A DNA stretch of 64,000 bases from Muscardinus avellanarius (lineage: Eukaryota > Chordata > Mammalia > Rodentia > Gliridae). A model generated the notes under the pieces. The model was not told where the DNA came from, made no database searches, and saw only the letters and a program-made list of their open reading frames with translations. The stretch covers positions 130,489,650-130,553,649 of the forward strand of contig OY726557.1 in NCBI GenBank assembly GCA_963383645.1, written 5' to 3'. Position numbers and translations under genes: made by a program. This document shows, one piece after another, positions 16,323 through 29,796 of this stretch (position 1 is its first letter; every line of letters starts with the position of its first letter).

Positions 16323-19300
16323 GGGCCTGGCAGTGAACGCCTATAATCCCAGTACTTGGGAGGATCCCAGGTTTGAGCCACCCTCTCAACTGTCCTGGGT
16401 TCAGAGCCAAAGGTCAAAGGGAGGTGGTTCCTCACACTCACCTCAGGCCCCCTTCCTTGCTTTCCTACCACTCAACATATTACTTTATTATTATTCCCCT
16501 CCTGCTCTAGAATATAAGCTTGGAGACAGCACAGATATTTGCTTTAACCACAGTACTAGGTGGTCAATAAAGATTATCGATGCGCATTATGAGAGACATC
16601 AGAGGGAGGCCTCAGAAACACCAGGCACCCTCCCATTCTTTCTGTGACAATGACTGAGACTTACATCCTCCCTCCACCTCCACCCAAATTCACCCCAAAC
16701 AGCACTCACTTGGCTCCCAGGTTGCCTTTGATGATGGGGGCTGTGACCACACTCTTGCCCTTCATTGGCTGGCTAATCACAGAGAGTGGGACTGTGATCC
16801 GAGTAGGCAGCTTCCCCTGCAGAGATAAAGCAATCGGCTTTTGTGGGACAGGAGGTAAGAAGAAAGAAAAAAAAAAAAAAAAAAAAACAGCAAACATTAC
16901 CCACAGGGTCGACAAGTATGGAGCAAGCACTACAGATGCTTCCAGCCCCCACCCCCAATGCTCCCAAATTCCTGGGGTTTGGCCCAGGTAGACCTAATAT
17001 AAAATGGCTCAGACACTGGTAGTATCACCCTCGTCCACACTTCCTAAAGAACAGCAGCCTTACAGATCTGCTCTCCTCAGGATAAAACCTGAACTTGAAT
17101 AGGAAGGCAAGCATGTGTTCACTTATGCAGTGTCCTATCTAGGCCCCTTGGCGGGAGAGTCTTTCTCGTCTGGTATCTGCAATCACATGACAGTGCTGGA
17201 CACACAGCAGCTGTGTGGTGAAACAAACGTGAGGAAGGACAGAGAAGCTCAAGAGCTGACAGACAGGCGTGTGGTGACACATGGCTGCGACCCAGTACTT
17301 GGGAGGCTGAGCCTGGAGGATCGCAGATTCAAGGACAGCCTCAGCAATGGAGTGAGACTCTCAGTAAGACCCTGTTTCAAATAAAAATAACCAGGGAAAG
17401 AAATGTAGATCAGTGGAAAAATGTTCCTGGGTTCCACCCTCAGTACCACACACACAAAAAAAGTTAATAGAAAAAGTGCACCGCTACCCCATCACTGGAT
17501 GCAAGCTCTCTGGGGATCAGGCGATCAGGGGAACAAACAGCCAGGCATGCGGATGAGAATGAGTCACATTCTACGGTACAGATTCTCCAAGATAAGAGAG
17601 GTTAGTTAGGGGACACGGAACATACACTCAACCAAGCCCAACTGCTCAGATAATAAGTACCAAGAACCTTAAAAAAAAAAAAAAAAGGGAAAAGCCAAGC
17701 TTCTTACGGGCTTCTGGAAAGTATGAGGGTTACTTCGCCATCTGTTCTCAAGCTGTTTGGTTTCTATGCTTGGTTAATATGGGGTGGGGGGGGGAGCCAT
17801 GCTCAAGGCAAGTGCTATACCACTGACTACACCTCTAGTTTAGTAATACAACTTACATGCAGTAAAATCTCATGCAAATTCAATCTGATTTAAAAAATAA
17901 TTCAAAAGGGGCCCAGAGGCTGAGGCGGTTGATCACAAGTTTGAAGCCAGCATGGGCAACTTAATGAGATCCTGTCTAAAATAACAATAAAAAGGGCTGG
18001 AGATTTAGCACACTGGTAGTCTGAGTTCAATCCTCAGTATGAGGGGAAAAAAGGACACAGATTTTTTTTTTTTTTCCCCCGGTACTGGGAATGGAACCCA
18101 GGGGCTTCCTACCTTCAAGATACACCCCCCAGTCCTATTTTTTATTCTTTATTTTGAAACAGGGTCTCACTGAGTTGCAAAGGGCCTAAGTATCTGAGAA
18201 TGGCCACACACTGCGATCCTCCCGTCTCAGCCTCCCAAATGCTGGGATTACAAGCGTGCACGCCCCCACACCCGGCAAAACACAGGTGTTTCTAAGGGCT
18301 CACCGCACAGGTTAATTCTAAAGAGGCCAGGCACCCCACTGCACTGCGCTGCAGGCTCCATGCCAACATCCACAGGTTACTCAAGATTTGCAGCCTGTTA
18401 AAGAGTAACTAAAGATGTCAACAGGCACAATACCTTGAGATGGTGGCTCCAAATGGATTTACTGATGGGTTATTTTTAAAAACACTTAGACCACCAGTTC
18501 AGTGACTAAAACTATTCTAACCAGCTGATTAAAGAAAAAGCACCATTCACTGCTTCCCGCCCCACCAAATACTCTCCGGTGACTTTACCTAGACTGAGTA
18601 TAACAGGGAGATGATCCTGGGTAGGATCTTCCTGGGTATGAAAGACTCCAGAAGGTAGGGGGGTAGGTAAGGTAAGTGAGGTTTCCTTGCTTCCTCATTT
18701 CGCCTTCTGTGATATGGAAACCTAAGAAATTATTTTGTGTTTCTACTTGGCTTCTTTGTTTTAGTGATATGTATGTCCTTCCTTCACCACCCTGGCTTTT
18801 ATCTGAAATTACTGAGCTTTTCCTGAGAAGCTTGCTTAGAAAAGTGAAGCCGTAGCAGGGCATAGTGGCGCACTGTGTAATCCCAGTACGTGGGAGGCTG
18901 AGACAGGAGGGTTACAGGTTCAAGGGCAGCCTCAGCAAATAGTGAGACTCTCATCAAGCTAAGGAGACCCTGTTTCCAAATAAGAAATAAAATCAGGCTA
19001 GGGGTGTAGCTCAAAGGTAGAATGCCTCTAGAACCAATCTCCAATTACCCCCACACACACAAGTGAAGCCATGTTTTATATTCTCCATTACACACTTCAC
19101 CAGAACAGTGTCCTTATTCTGCAGCTAAAGAAAGCACATGTACACACGGAAAAACATACCTAAGTCTCTATGAAAATCTGGTTTATAACTGAATCATTTC
19201 AAATTGACTTTCAATAATTCAAAAATATGAGATTCCCTACCTCATGCTACTCAGAACTGTTTCAAATGGACTATCAGTTATACGTTTAAAAACTCAAAAT

Positions 19301-22300
19301 TGTATGAGAATAAGAGTTAGTACCTCTATATCCTGGAAAAAGGGAAGCACTGGCACAAAACCCAGAGGCCATAGAATACTGATAGATCTAATCAAATGAA
19401 ACTATAAAGATCTGTTGAGCAGAAGGTTCCAAGTACAAGAAAAATGACAGACTAGAAGAAAATATTGTCTGTACGTGAAAAGATAAACAGGGCCAGGGAT
19501 GATCAGGTGTGGTGGCACACACCTTTAATCACAGTATTCTGAGACAGGAGTTTGTTCAAGACCAGCCTCAGCAATTTAAGTGACATTTTAGTAACTCAGC
19601 GAGACCCAGGTTCAAAACAAACAAATAATTAAAAAGGGCTGGAGGTGTAGCTAGGGAGTAGAATGCCTCTGGGTTCAATCTCCATACCACAAAATAATAA
19701 AAAAATAAACAGATACACAAAGGGCCAGGGTTGGGGGTATAGCTCAGTGGTAGAGGTTTACTTAGCATGTACAAGGCCCTGAACACCACACACACACAAA
19801 AAAAAAAACCAAACAAACAAACAAAAAAAAGACTTAAAGGCCACATCAGATCAAATGAAAAGTCCTCCCCCCTCAAAACTGGACACGTGTTATTCACCAC
19901 TAGAGAGCAAGTGCCAATCTCACTCAGTGACCAGGAAAAAAAGCTGAAAAAGAACTCCCTTTCCATGAGTAGGACAGGAGCACAAGTTAAAAAGACTCTT
20001 GGCTTGAACCAAGGGTACTGACTGGGGTCGGGGGAAGGGAAGACGTGCTGATGGGAACACGACCTCCAGGGGCCTTTCTGAGACACAACTGGAGTGCAAA
20101 GGTTTCCATTATGTGCACCTTGATGGCTCCTCCTCGCACTCTCTGCTTCAGAAATCCATGTTCGAATACATGTACAAAAGCTTTCACTGTGGCTATGAGA
20201 AGAGTGGAAAGTTTCTTTAAAAGAATCCTATGGATGTAAAAGGACACAATTGGCACCCACGTAGGGCTTAGGATGATCCCTGAAACTTTTAACTGCAGGG
20301 AGCCAGAGCTGCGCTGAATGTGACATTTAACAAAACAAAACAAAAAACGGCAAATCACAGAATGATATATAAAGGCTCTCTTAGGTTTGCTTTTTTGTGT
20401 GTTTTTCCTTAACTAATGTATACATGTACAATAATCAATTCTCATGAAGAAAGAACTGGAGGAGTGTAAAAGAAATATTTTACTCTGTATTATTGGCACT
20501 GTTCTTTAATTAAAAGAATGTAATATTTTATAAGAATGTAATATTTTACAAGAATATATGCACATACTACAATTGTGTGTGTGTGTGTTACTAGTGGTAG
20601 AACACAGGGTATTTCTACCTACAGGATATACTTCTAGACCTATTTTATGCTTTATTTGAAAAAACAGGGTCTCACTAAGTTGCTGAGAGCCTCACTAAGT
20701 AGCTGAGGCTGGCTTTGAACCTGTGCGGTCCTCCTGTCTCAGCCTCCCAAGCGTGGGGATTACAAGCGTGCACCACCACACTCGACCATACTACACGTTT
20801 GTAAACTGTGTTTCAAAAGAAAACAAAAAAAGTCTATTAGTAAATAAATCTGTTTGGTCAGGACTTCCACTCCTATGAAGAAGTTTCCTAGTTTTTAGGG
20901 CGTCTCCTGCAGGAGAGGGAGGTAAATAACCTGAAGAAGTTTCCTCAGCAGGGGCCTACTCTTTACCACAGATGTTACTCACAGTCTGGGACGTGGACAC
21001 AACCGTGGTGCTGACAGGGACCTGCCGCACAGTGGGAGCTCCTGTCCCGATGCTGATGGGCGTGCTTGCGGCCCCAGAAGCCACAGCCACAGTCTTGGAC
21101 ACAGCAGCGTTCATACTGGGCAAAGATACTGCTGATGAATGAACAGTTCCTGACCCACTGGCTACTGAGGCCCCTTGCTTGGCATGGGCGGCCACAGTGA
21201 TGGTCTGGCCTGCTTTGGGAGGCATCACTCCCAGTCCCTGTACGATGCGGATGGTGGCAGCTGGTTTTGCTTCCGAAGAGGCCACAGTGTTTTTCCCCTT
21301 CTGATCTGCCACACTCACACCAAGAGCTGGCATCAAGCGAAAAGCAGAGCTGGAGGCCTCAGTTGGCTTGAGGTCAGGAGTCACTTTGACCACAGTGGCA
21401 CCTGCAGACGAAGGGGTGTTGGCTGAACTGGCCTTGGCAGGACTGTCAGCGGCATGAACTGGATTGGAAGTGACATGTAAGGTAGCGGAGATGCCTTTGC
21501 CTGCAGTACCACTTCCTGTCCCAAAGAGATCCTGGGTCAGCTTGACTGTGGTGACCTGGGATTTGGCCAATGTGGCCATCATGTCTGGAGTGATTCTCAG
21601 AACTGTCTGGCCCTTGGCATCTGTGGTGATGGAAGAAGGTGGCAGTCGCAGCACGTCCTTGCCCTGGATACGGAAGTTTGTGGCTGTGAGTGGAATGCTG
21701 TTGCCTGTCTGGGCCTTCACACCAAGCTGTCCGGTGATGGCCACCTGGATGGGAGAGACGCAGCACTGATGAAGGGATTCACGGTGCTAAGCTGGTCGCC
21801 CAGAAGAATCAGGAAAACTTCCATTTCATGAAAGTATGTTTCATATATTTTTAACTTTATATTTTGAAATATACACAAAAGTAAAGAAGAATATAATACC
21901 ATACCCACACCACTCTTTACCCAGCTTCAAAAATAAATGGAGTCACTTTTGTTTTATCTATCCTTCCCTGCTTTGGGGAAGAAGGGAAGAGAGAAGTGGA
22001 ATTTCATTGGGAGGGGGAGATGCTGGAGTTTAAACTGAGGACCTCACCACTGAGCTGTGTCTATACCACCAGCCCCAGAAATTAGAATAGTTTATAGTAA
22101 ATTCACAAGTGACCGTGTTACTGATCAAACCGAAGTAGACATCTCCAACCTAGAAAAAAACTTTCTGAACTAAAAAAATATACATAATAATAATCTCAGT
22201 GCTATCATCACTACCCAACATAATTGCCACTGGTATATATTCATATTTCCCCATCTGTCTCAAACACTGTGTCTACTTATAGCTGAGCCACCTCCACTTG

Positions 22301-24738
22301 GACAGCAGCAAGGGGGCTGAAGCACACGCGCGTAGCCAGGCTCCCTGGGTGCACGTGGCAACTCCACAGAAGGCCAACTGGCTCCTGTGACACATTCCAC
22401 TTTAGCCTGGTTCTCTGAACTCTTCAGAAGCAAAATTCCTCTAAAAATTACCTGTACTCCTACACTCATTGTTTCTACTTCCCTATCTTACATTCTTTTG
22501 AACCCATTCTCAAAAAGCCCCAGTCCCCCGGACCCAGTTATGTCTCAATAGACGCGCATACCTTCGCCATCCTGACAGAGGTATTGCTTCCTCCCACCTA
22601 AGCACATTTCTCTATCCATCTGTCCCCACGCCTCAATTTTCTTCCACCAGGGTAAATAATGCCACCCCCTCCCCAGTCCCTCTAGCCAAAGCCCACAAGG
22701 TCATTCTCCCCCATTTCTCAGCCTCATACTAAAGCCACCAGTAAACCCAGTGGCCCTAGACTCGCAACTTCTCGCCATCTCCAAGTTACCCCACTTGGGC
22801 TGCCACAACTGCCCCCGTTCTTGTTCTCCAAGTTCACTGGACCCAACACAGCCAGGGGAAACCCATCAAATTACCCTGGCCCACAGTCTACCAGCAGTTT
22901 CCTATTGTGTTTAATCTAAAACTCAAGCCCAACATAATCTAATCAATGGCTACTTCTCCCACCCTCATCTTCCAATACAAAGGCTTGCTCACTAATAAGC
23001 TCGAGCCAGAAAAGTTTCCTTATTGTTCTTCAAATATATTCTTGGCACAAAACTCCTTCACTTTCCATACCCAGGCCCAGACTGCTTTACCTCCCAGTGA
23101 CCACCATAATCATGGCACATTAATCTTTCTCAAATGTCACCTCAGAGAGGCCATCTTCCATTGTCCTAGCTAAAATAGCACACTACCATTCTCCACCTCT
23201 TCTCTGTCTACTGACCCTCACAGCTTTTCCTACTGTGTAACACTGAATTAGTTACTGGTCTCCTAGCCCTATTAGAATCTTGAGTTCCACGAACGCAGGA
23301 GTTTAGTTTGTTTAATAGGTCACTATATCACCAATCCTTAGCACAGCGCCCACCTCACACAACAGACAACTGCTGAATGAAAAGGTTACTTCAGCTTCCT
23401 CTATAAGATGGGGATTTTGGAAGTGGCTACCCCACACTGCTGAGACAGTGCAGTGCGGGCGCAGAGGATGCACCCCTTTCAGTTGCTAACCTGTCTCAAG
23501 GTTCTTTGAAGTGAAATGATTATCCTTCTATATTCACAACCAAGAAATTACATATAGATTCTACCTTTCGTAAACTAAAAAGCAAATTAAAATATGACCA
23601 CAGGAATTCATGGAGAGTCTACTCTAAAAGCAGAAATTCAAATACTGAAAGCTGAATTACATCGAAAGAAAAAGAAGAGATTTTTGGTAACCATAAAGGT
23701 TGCAAGGCCTTGGGTGGGAACTCACATCTGAAGTACCTATACACTAGGGGCCAAAGATGACAGGTCTTTCTTCCAAAGGCACACAGTCTGTTCGGGAACC
23801 TCCCATCCCAGTGGTCCTTCGCTTGAGGACAAGAGTCAACCTGCCTGCAGAGTTCCGCCTACCTGCTTGATGATGTTCTGTCCTGTGACATTTTGAATGA
23901 CGGCAGTTGTAGAGGCACTTGGAGCCGAGCTCCCAGGAGAACTCGTGGCTGGCTTACTCACAGGACTGGCTGCCGCAGGAAGACTCGTCACTGTAAGCCC
24001 TGTCTGCCCGGGGCCAGGCCGCTGCACAGTGGCCGCCGCAGTCTGTGTCTTGACTGGAACCGTGGCCATAACTGCCTAGTGCAAGGTATGAGGTTGAGAG
24101 CTCAGTAAGACCATGCGATGGGTCTCCTCAAACTGGTTACCACCCAAAGGTTTACCTGAAAGTACTGCTACCTGCACAGGGCTTAAGGCTCATCATTCTC
24201 TGAAATGGACCCTGTCATTTTCTTATACTTGCCTAGAACATCTTTATTTTCAGAGTATCTTCACACTGAATATCCCATTTTATTACTACACACTAAGAAC
24301 AAATACATTCTACTCACTTTGAATACAATAAAATAAACTGAAGCAAAGAGAATAAGGATCGTCCCTAAAATCAAACAGCAAAACCATGGTATAGCTAAGA
24401 CACATGGCTTAGGCACAATGAAGAAGTCTAGGATTCAGAGTCAGGAAATCTAGATTTATATCCTACCTCTACCAGGATCCTAATGTTCATATCCTGGGCA
24501 AATTACTAAACACTAAACACTGAAGGTCTGATTTCTAACATGCTTATAATCCCAATACTTGAGAAGCTGAAACAGGAGGATCACAGGTTCAAGGCCAGCC
24601 TCAGTTACTTAGTGAAGCCTCTACATTTTAGTAAGACCCTGTTTCAAAATAAAGAATAAAAAAATAGGGCTAGGAATGTAGCTTAGAGGTAGAATGCCCT
24701 GGGTTCAATTCCCAATACTGCAAAAAAAATCTTTAAAC

Positions 24739-24786
<48 letters not shown>

Positions 24787-27700
24787 TTGGTAATACTGGG
24801 GATAGAACCCAGGGGCCTTCTACTACTGGGCTATACCCCGACCTATTTTATATTTATTTGAAAATAGAGTCTCAATGAGTTGCTGAGAGCCTCACTAAGT
24901 AGTTGAGGCTGGCTTCGAACCTGTGTGATCCTCCTGTCTCAGCTTCCCAAGTACTGGGATTACAAGTGTGCGCCACTACGCCCGGCAGCTTTGAACTTTA
25001 AATGAGTAAATATATAATAGCAACAATCTATGACCTGTCCTTCTGCAGGCTCTTTCTTCTGACTCATCAGCCTTCCTTGCAGTCAGCACCCCTCTTTCCC
25101 AAAGACCTGCAGCTTCACTGTTTACCTGGGGCACTACTTTGGTTTGTGTGGCAGTGGCTGGCACCCGGATCTGTGGTCCTGCTGACATCGGTGGCAGTGT
25201 CTGTGCTGGCCCTGCTGACTGCTGGGGGACAGCAGAAAGGCTGGACTGGGCAACCACCCGCACCTGGGGCAGTCCAGTGGAGCCTGAGTGGTTCACAACC
25301 CGGGCAGTAGCCTGTGAGCTGGGAGGAGTCTGGCTGGAAGCTGGAGAAAGCATCGTTCCTAGCTGTGGCATTGTTGGTGAGGACACCAGAAGAACCCTAT
25401 GAATCAGAAAAACAAAAAATATTTAGGCCAGCCAGCATGGTGGTGCACACTTGTAATCCCAGCTACCTGGGTGGCTGAGGCTGGAAGATCACAAGTTCAA
25501 GGCCTGCTTGGGCAACTTAGCCAGGCCTATCTCAAAGTAAAATTTTTAAAAAGGGTTGGGATGTAAATCAGAGGTAAAGCACTCTGGGTTCATCCTCCAG
25601 CTGCCCTCCCCCCACCGAAACAAACAAACACAGGACACACATAAATGGATTTTGGCGAGGAAAAGCTAGAAAAGAAATGGAGGCACTTACCCTGAGCTAG
25701 TCTTAGCTGGTTCTGAGACAGTGGAAGGGCCACTTTTGTTCACTGAGGACACAGGTGGAGGGGAAATGGGAGTGGTAGGCAACGCAGGCGTGGTGGGGGT
25801 TACAGGCGTGACCGGGGTGGGGGGCATACTGGAGTCACTGAGGCTCATCTGGCTCTGCTCCGAAGGGCCACTGCTGAGGACCTTCAGGGAGCTCTCCTTG
25901 CTATTGGATTTCTAGAAAGGAAGAAAAAGGGGAATTCACTACAGGTGTCAGGATGGTGCCACAGAGGAAGGCACAGGCCCTGGGGCTCCTGACAGTCAGG
26001 TGAAGGCCCGGCACTATGCCCAGCTCCTCCCCCCCAAGGTCCCCAAGGAAGACGCCCTCATGAGGCACTTACCACCTTGGATGGGGGCTTGGGTTTTTGC
26101 TGAAGGGCTTTTCTGGCTTTTGCTGCAGCTGCTTGTGCTTGGTGTATTCGCTCTGTAAATAAGAGTGGTAGGCTTCAGCAAGAGTTGGACTTTAGCATAC
26201 TAAGGGGGTTGGGGGAGCTTACTAAACGCCAAGGCCTCCCTGGTGACTGTATCCTGCCTACATAATTCTGTTCTGCCTGAATGCCAATGACAAGAAAAAT
26301 ACAACTTGGGACATAAAACTAGAAGCATCCTTGGTGTAGTAGAGCATGTGGCCCAGGCCTCACGCACCAAACTCTTCCTCGCTTCGGTCACGATGTAGGT
26401 AGATCCACAGCTTTCGTCCAATATCATATTTTACACAAGGGTCTTTCTCATAATGTAGCCGATCCAGGGCACCACTCACTACTGTGTTCACCTAAAAACA
26501 GAGCAAAGGGAAGGAAGGGCCCAGTCAGACCCAGACAACAGAAGTTACCTGGAATCTAGAGAAAAATCACTATCACAAGCTATGATTCACAGCTGATGAA
26601 CAGATGATCGCTCAGCCCAACTGTGTCTTCCCGATGCCTCACCAAGTCACTTGGGAGAAGGAAAAAAATGCTGTAACATTCCCAGTGATGTTTTCACTGT
26701 AAGGATGCTGTGAGCTCGTGACTGTAGCAGCTTTTCCTTTACAATAAGCACAAGTAAAGCATACCGCCTGACTGCATCACTAGCTAGGGATGTAAACTCA
26801 GCAGCACAGCGCCTGTCTAGCACCCTCGGGCCCAGGGTTCAACTCCCAGCACAGGAGATCAAAATGTGTTTCACTGGCCACAAGGGCTTTTGGTCCTCAC
26901 TCTGCGTTTTCCAAAATATCTTTTTTCCCCTTCTTCATTCAAATATGGGTTTGTTTTGGGACAGGCTCTCAGTAGGCTGCCCAGAACGGCCTTGAATTCA
27001 CAATCCTCCCACCTCAGACTCTCTATTAGTTGCAATTATAAGTATGGCCCACTGAGCCTGGTTTTCCTCATTTCAGTTTTAATTTATGTTAGGAACTGGA
27101 GAGTGTGGTTCAGTGGTAGAGTGCTTACATTTCCAATGTGAAAAAAACTGAAAAGTGATTTCCTTCCTTTTCTCTCCCTCCTTTCCTTCCTATTACTGGA
27201 GGTTGAATCCATGGAGTACTCTACATCAGAGCTACATCCCCAACTCCTCCTTTTCTTAAATATTGAAACAGGGTCTTGCTAAGTGGCTGAGGCGGCCTCA
27301 TACCTATGATCCTCCTGTCTCAGCTTCCCAAGTACTAGGATTACAGGCATGTACCACTGCACCTGGCTTAATACGCCTTCTTAGATCTATTCTGTTAAGA
27401 AAGTAGACAAGGCTGTTTCTCCAACTTACCTGAGTGCTAGTGACATCTGGTGCAAGAAATTGGGAGTCCTTGAGCAGTTCACAGATCTCTGCACGTGTGC
27501 CTTCTCCATTAGGCAGCCGAGCTGCAGCATCCCGAACTGATGGTATCAGAAAACCAAAAGCCCAGGCAGGAGTCAAGCAGGGCTCTGCTGAGGAGCAACG
27601 TCATTCCTGACCTGCTCTGCTGGGTGCCCTCCCTGGGGTCAGTGCCTCTCAAGCAGCTTGACTCTGCATCAGGTGCACACCGCCCCCTGGCGGCTGGCAG

Positions 27701-29748
27701 CGTTGCCACTGGTGTTTCCTACATATTTTCACATTTACAAGTGGAAATGAAGGTTCACTGATACCTAGGAACTCAGTGAGTCTACAAACTCAGATAAGAA
27801 AATTGCCTTTCACTGAAATTTATTATTTCCTTCAATTATGAACAAAGCTCAGAGACCAAATATTGGCAGTTCTGTAACAGAAAAAAAATACTTCCATGTT
27901 TTACAAGTGTTGATAGCTTCTTCAACATGAGTAGCTTCTTCTGTTAACCCTAAAGACTTTACTTTATATATTAAGAATTAGTATCATTCTCCTAAGCATG
28001 TTGGTGCACACCTGTATTCCCTGTACTTAGGAAGCTGAGACAGAAGAATCACAGGTTCAAGGACAGCCTCAGCAAACAGTGAGACTGTTAGCAACCTAGA
28101 AAAATTTGTTTCAAAACAAAAAATAAAAATTGGGCTGGAGAGCCGGGCATGGTAGCTCATGCTTGTAATCCCAGTGCTTGGGAGGCTGGGACAGGAGGAT
28201 TGTGGGTTTGTGGCCAGCCTCAGCTACTTAGTGAGACCCTGTTTCAAAGTAAAGAATACAAAAAAAAAAAAAAAAAAAAAAATGGCTGGGGTATAGCTCA
28301 GAGGTGGAATACCCCTGGGTTCAATCCCCAGTACTAGGGGGAAAAAAAAGGCTGGGGATGATGTAACTCAGAGGTAGAATGCACCCCTCCCAGTATCACC
28401 AAAAATAAATAAAATAAAAAATTAACATCATTCTGAGAAGGGGTCCACATGGTACAAAAAAAAATTTTGTTTGGTACTGGAGACTGAACCCAGAAACATC
28501 CTGCCTCTGACCTACACCCCCAATGTGATTTCTTACTTGACAGTGTCTTGCTAGGTTGATGATTAGTATCACTACTTGCTGAGGCTGTCCTCGGAACCTG
28601 TGATCCTCCTGTCTCAGTCTCCCTAGTACTGGGATTATAGGTGAGTACCACCATATCTAATTACAAAAGTTTTTTTAAGAAAGCAAATTTCATTACTTGA
28701 CTTACTGAGCTGGCCTGTGAGCAACTCATGAATGAACATAAATACAGTGTGACTTCAGAAAAAAATACTGTTTCATGGCACTGATCTCTCAAGGCAGAAT
28801 ACCTCCTTCATCTCTCAAACTACAAAGTTTCAAATGCCTGACCCCCAAAGCCACCTATGGGTGGAAGAGGGAGCTGTGTGTGGGGAGAGGGTTGATAACA
28901 GAGAGGCAGAAAAGACAGAGCTCACTTGAGGTTAAAAAATAAATAAGCTTCAGGGTGAAAAAACAAAGCCCTGCTAATGAGTATACACCACATACCAAGA
29001 GACAGGATGGTGACATAGGCAGGCCGGTCAGAGCGCAGCAGGGAGTGTTCTCGAGCCTTGTTGAGCGAGGTCTCCTTGTCAAATACGCCCTTCACTGGCC
29101 CCACCACAGACTCAAAGCCGTGCATGCGGAAGGTGAATGCCTTATGGGGTTGGCTGTATCTGTACCGCTCCTACCCAGAGAAAAGGAGGAAGGCTCCTGA
29201 GTCAGTCAGTGGGGTTCTCTCTAGACTGCCTTGACCATCAGGGAGCCGCATTGAGAGATTAAGATAAGGAGGAGACAGGTAATTCCGGTAGGGAGATGAG
29301 CCAACCACAGTGAGAAAAGGACAGTCCTCCGAGCTCATCATTCAGCAAAGGACAAGAAAGTAAACCACACTTTGCTATTTTGTTGATGAAATCAGTAATC
29401 ATCAGCTTTCCTCACATCATTCTTCCCTAGAAAGTAAACACCAGCCAACAGGGTACCTCAGGTAAAGGTTGCATTTCCTCTGAGGAGGTGCGCTCAAGGA
29501 GAGGTGGGTCAGTGCTTCTCTGGGCACCACCCTCAGGGAGGCAGAGGTGGTGGCTTCTAGGTATTTCTTACCTGCTCCTGAAACACCCGTTTTTCCTCCC
29601 CTGTGCTGGGCCGCACCACATAGTCAGTTCTTCTGGAACATAAAGAATTTTGTCTCAACTCTGAGCACAAGCAGGTGGGTCACAGACTCATTGCCCTCCT
29701 TAAGCACCTGGTACCATTCTCTTTTGCAATATGAAAAAATGTCCCCTC

Positions 29749-29796
<48 letters not shown>

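Noticed and set aside
19722..19800. tRNA gene
   Set aside because: A- and B-box-like sequence is present but it is an ID retroposon without a cloverleaf; the same holds for the other ID copies.
19568..20086. 172-codon antisense open frame
   Set aside because: Much of it translates ID and B1-dID sequence, and the rest is unremarkable intron.
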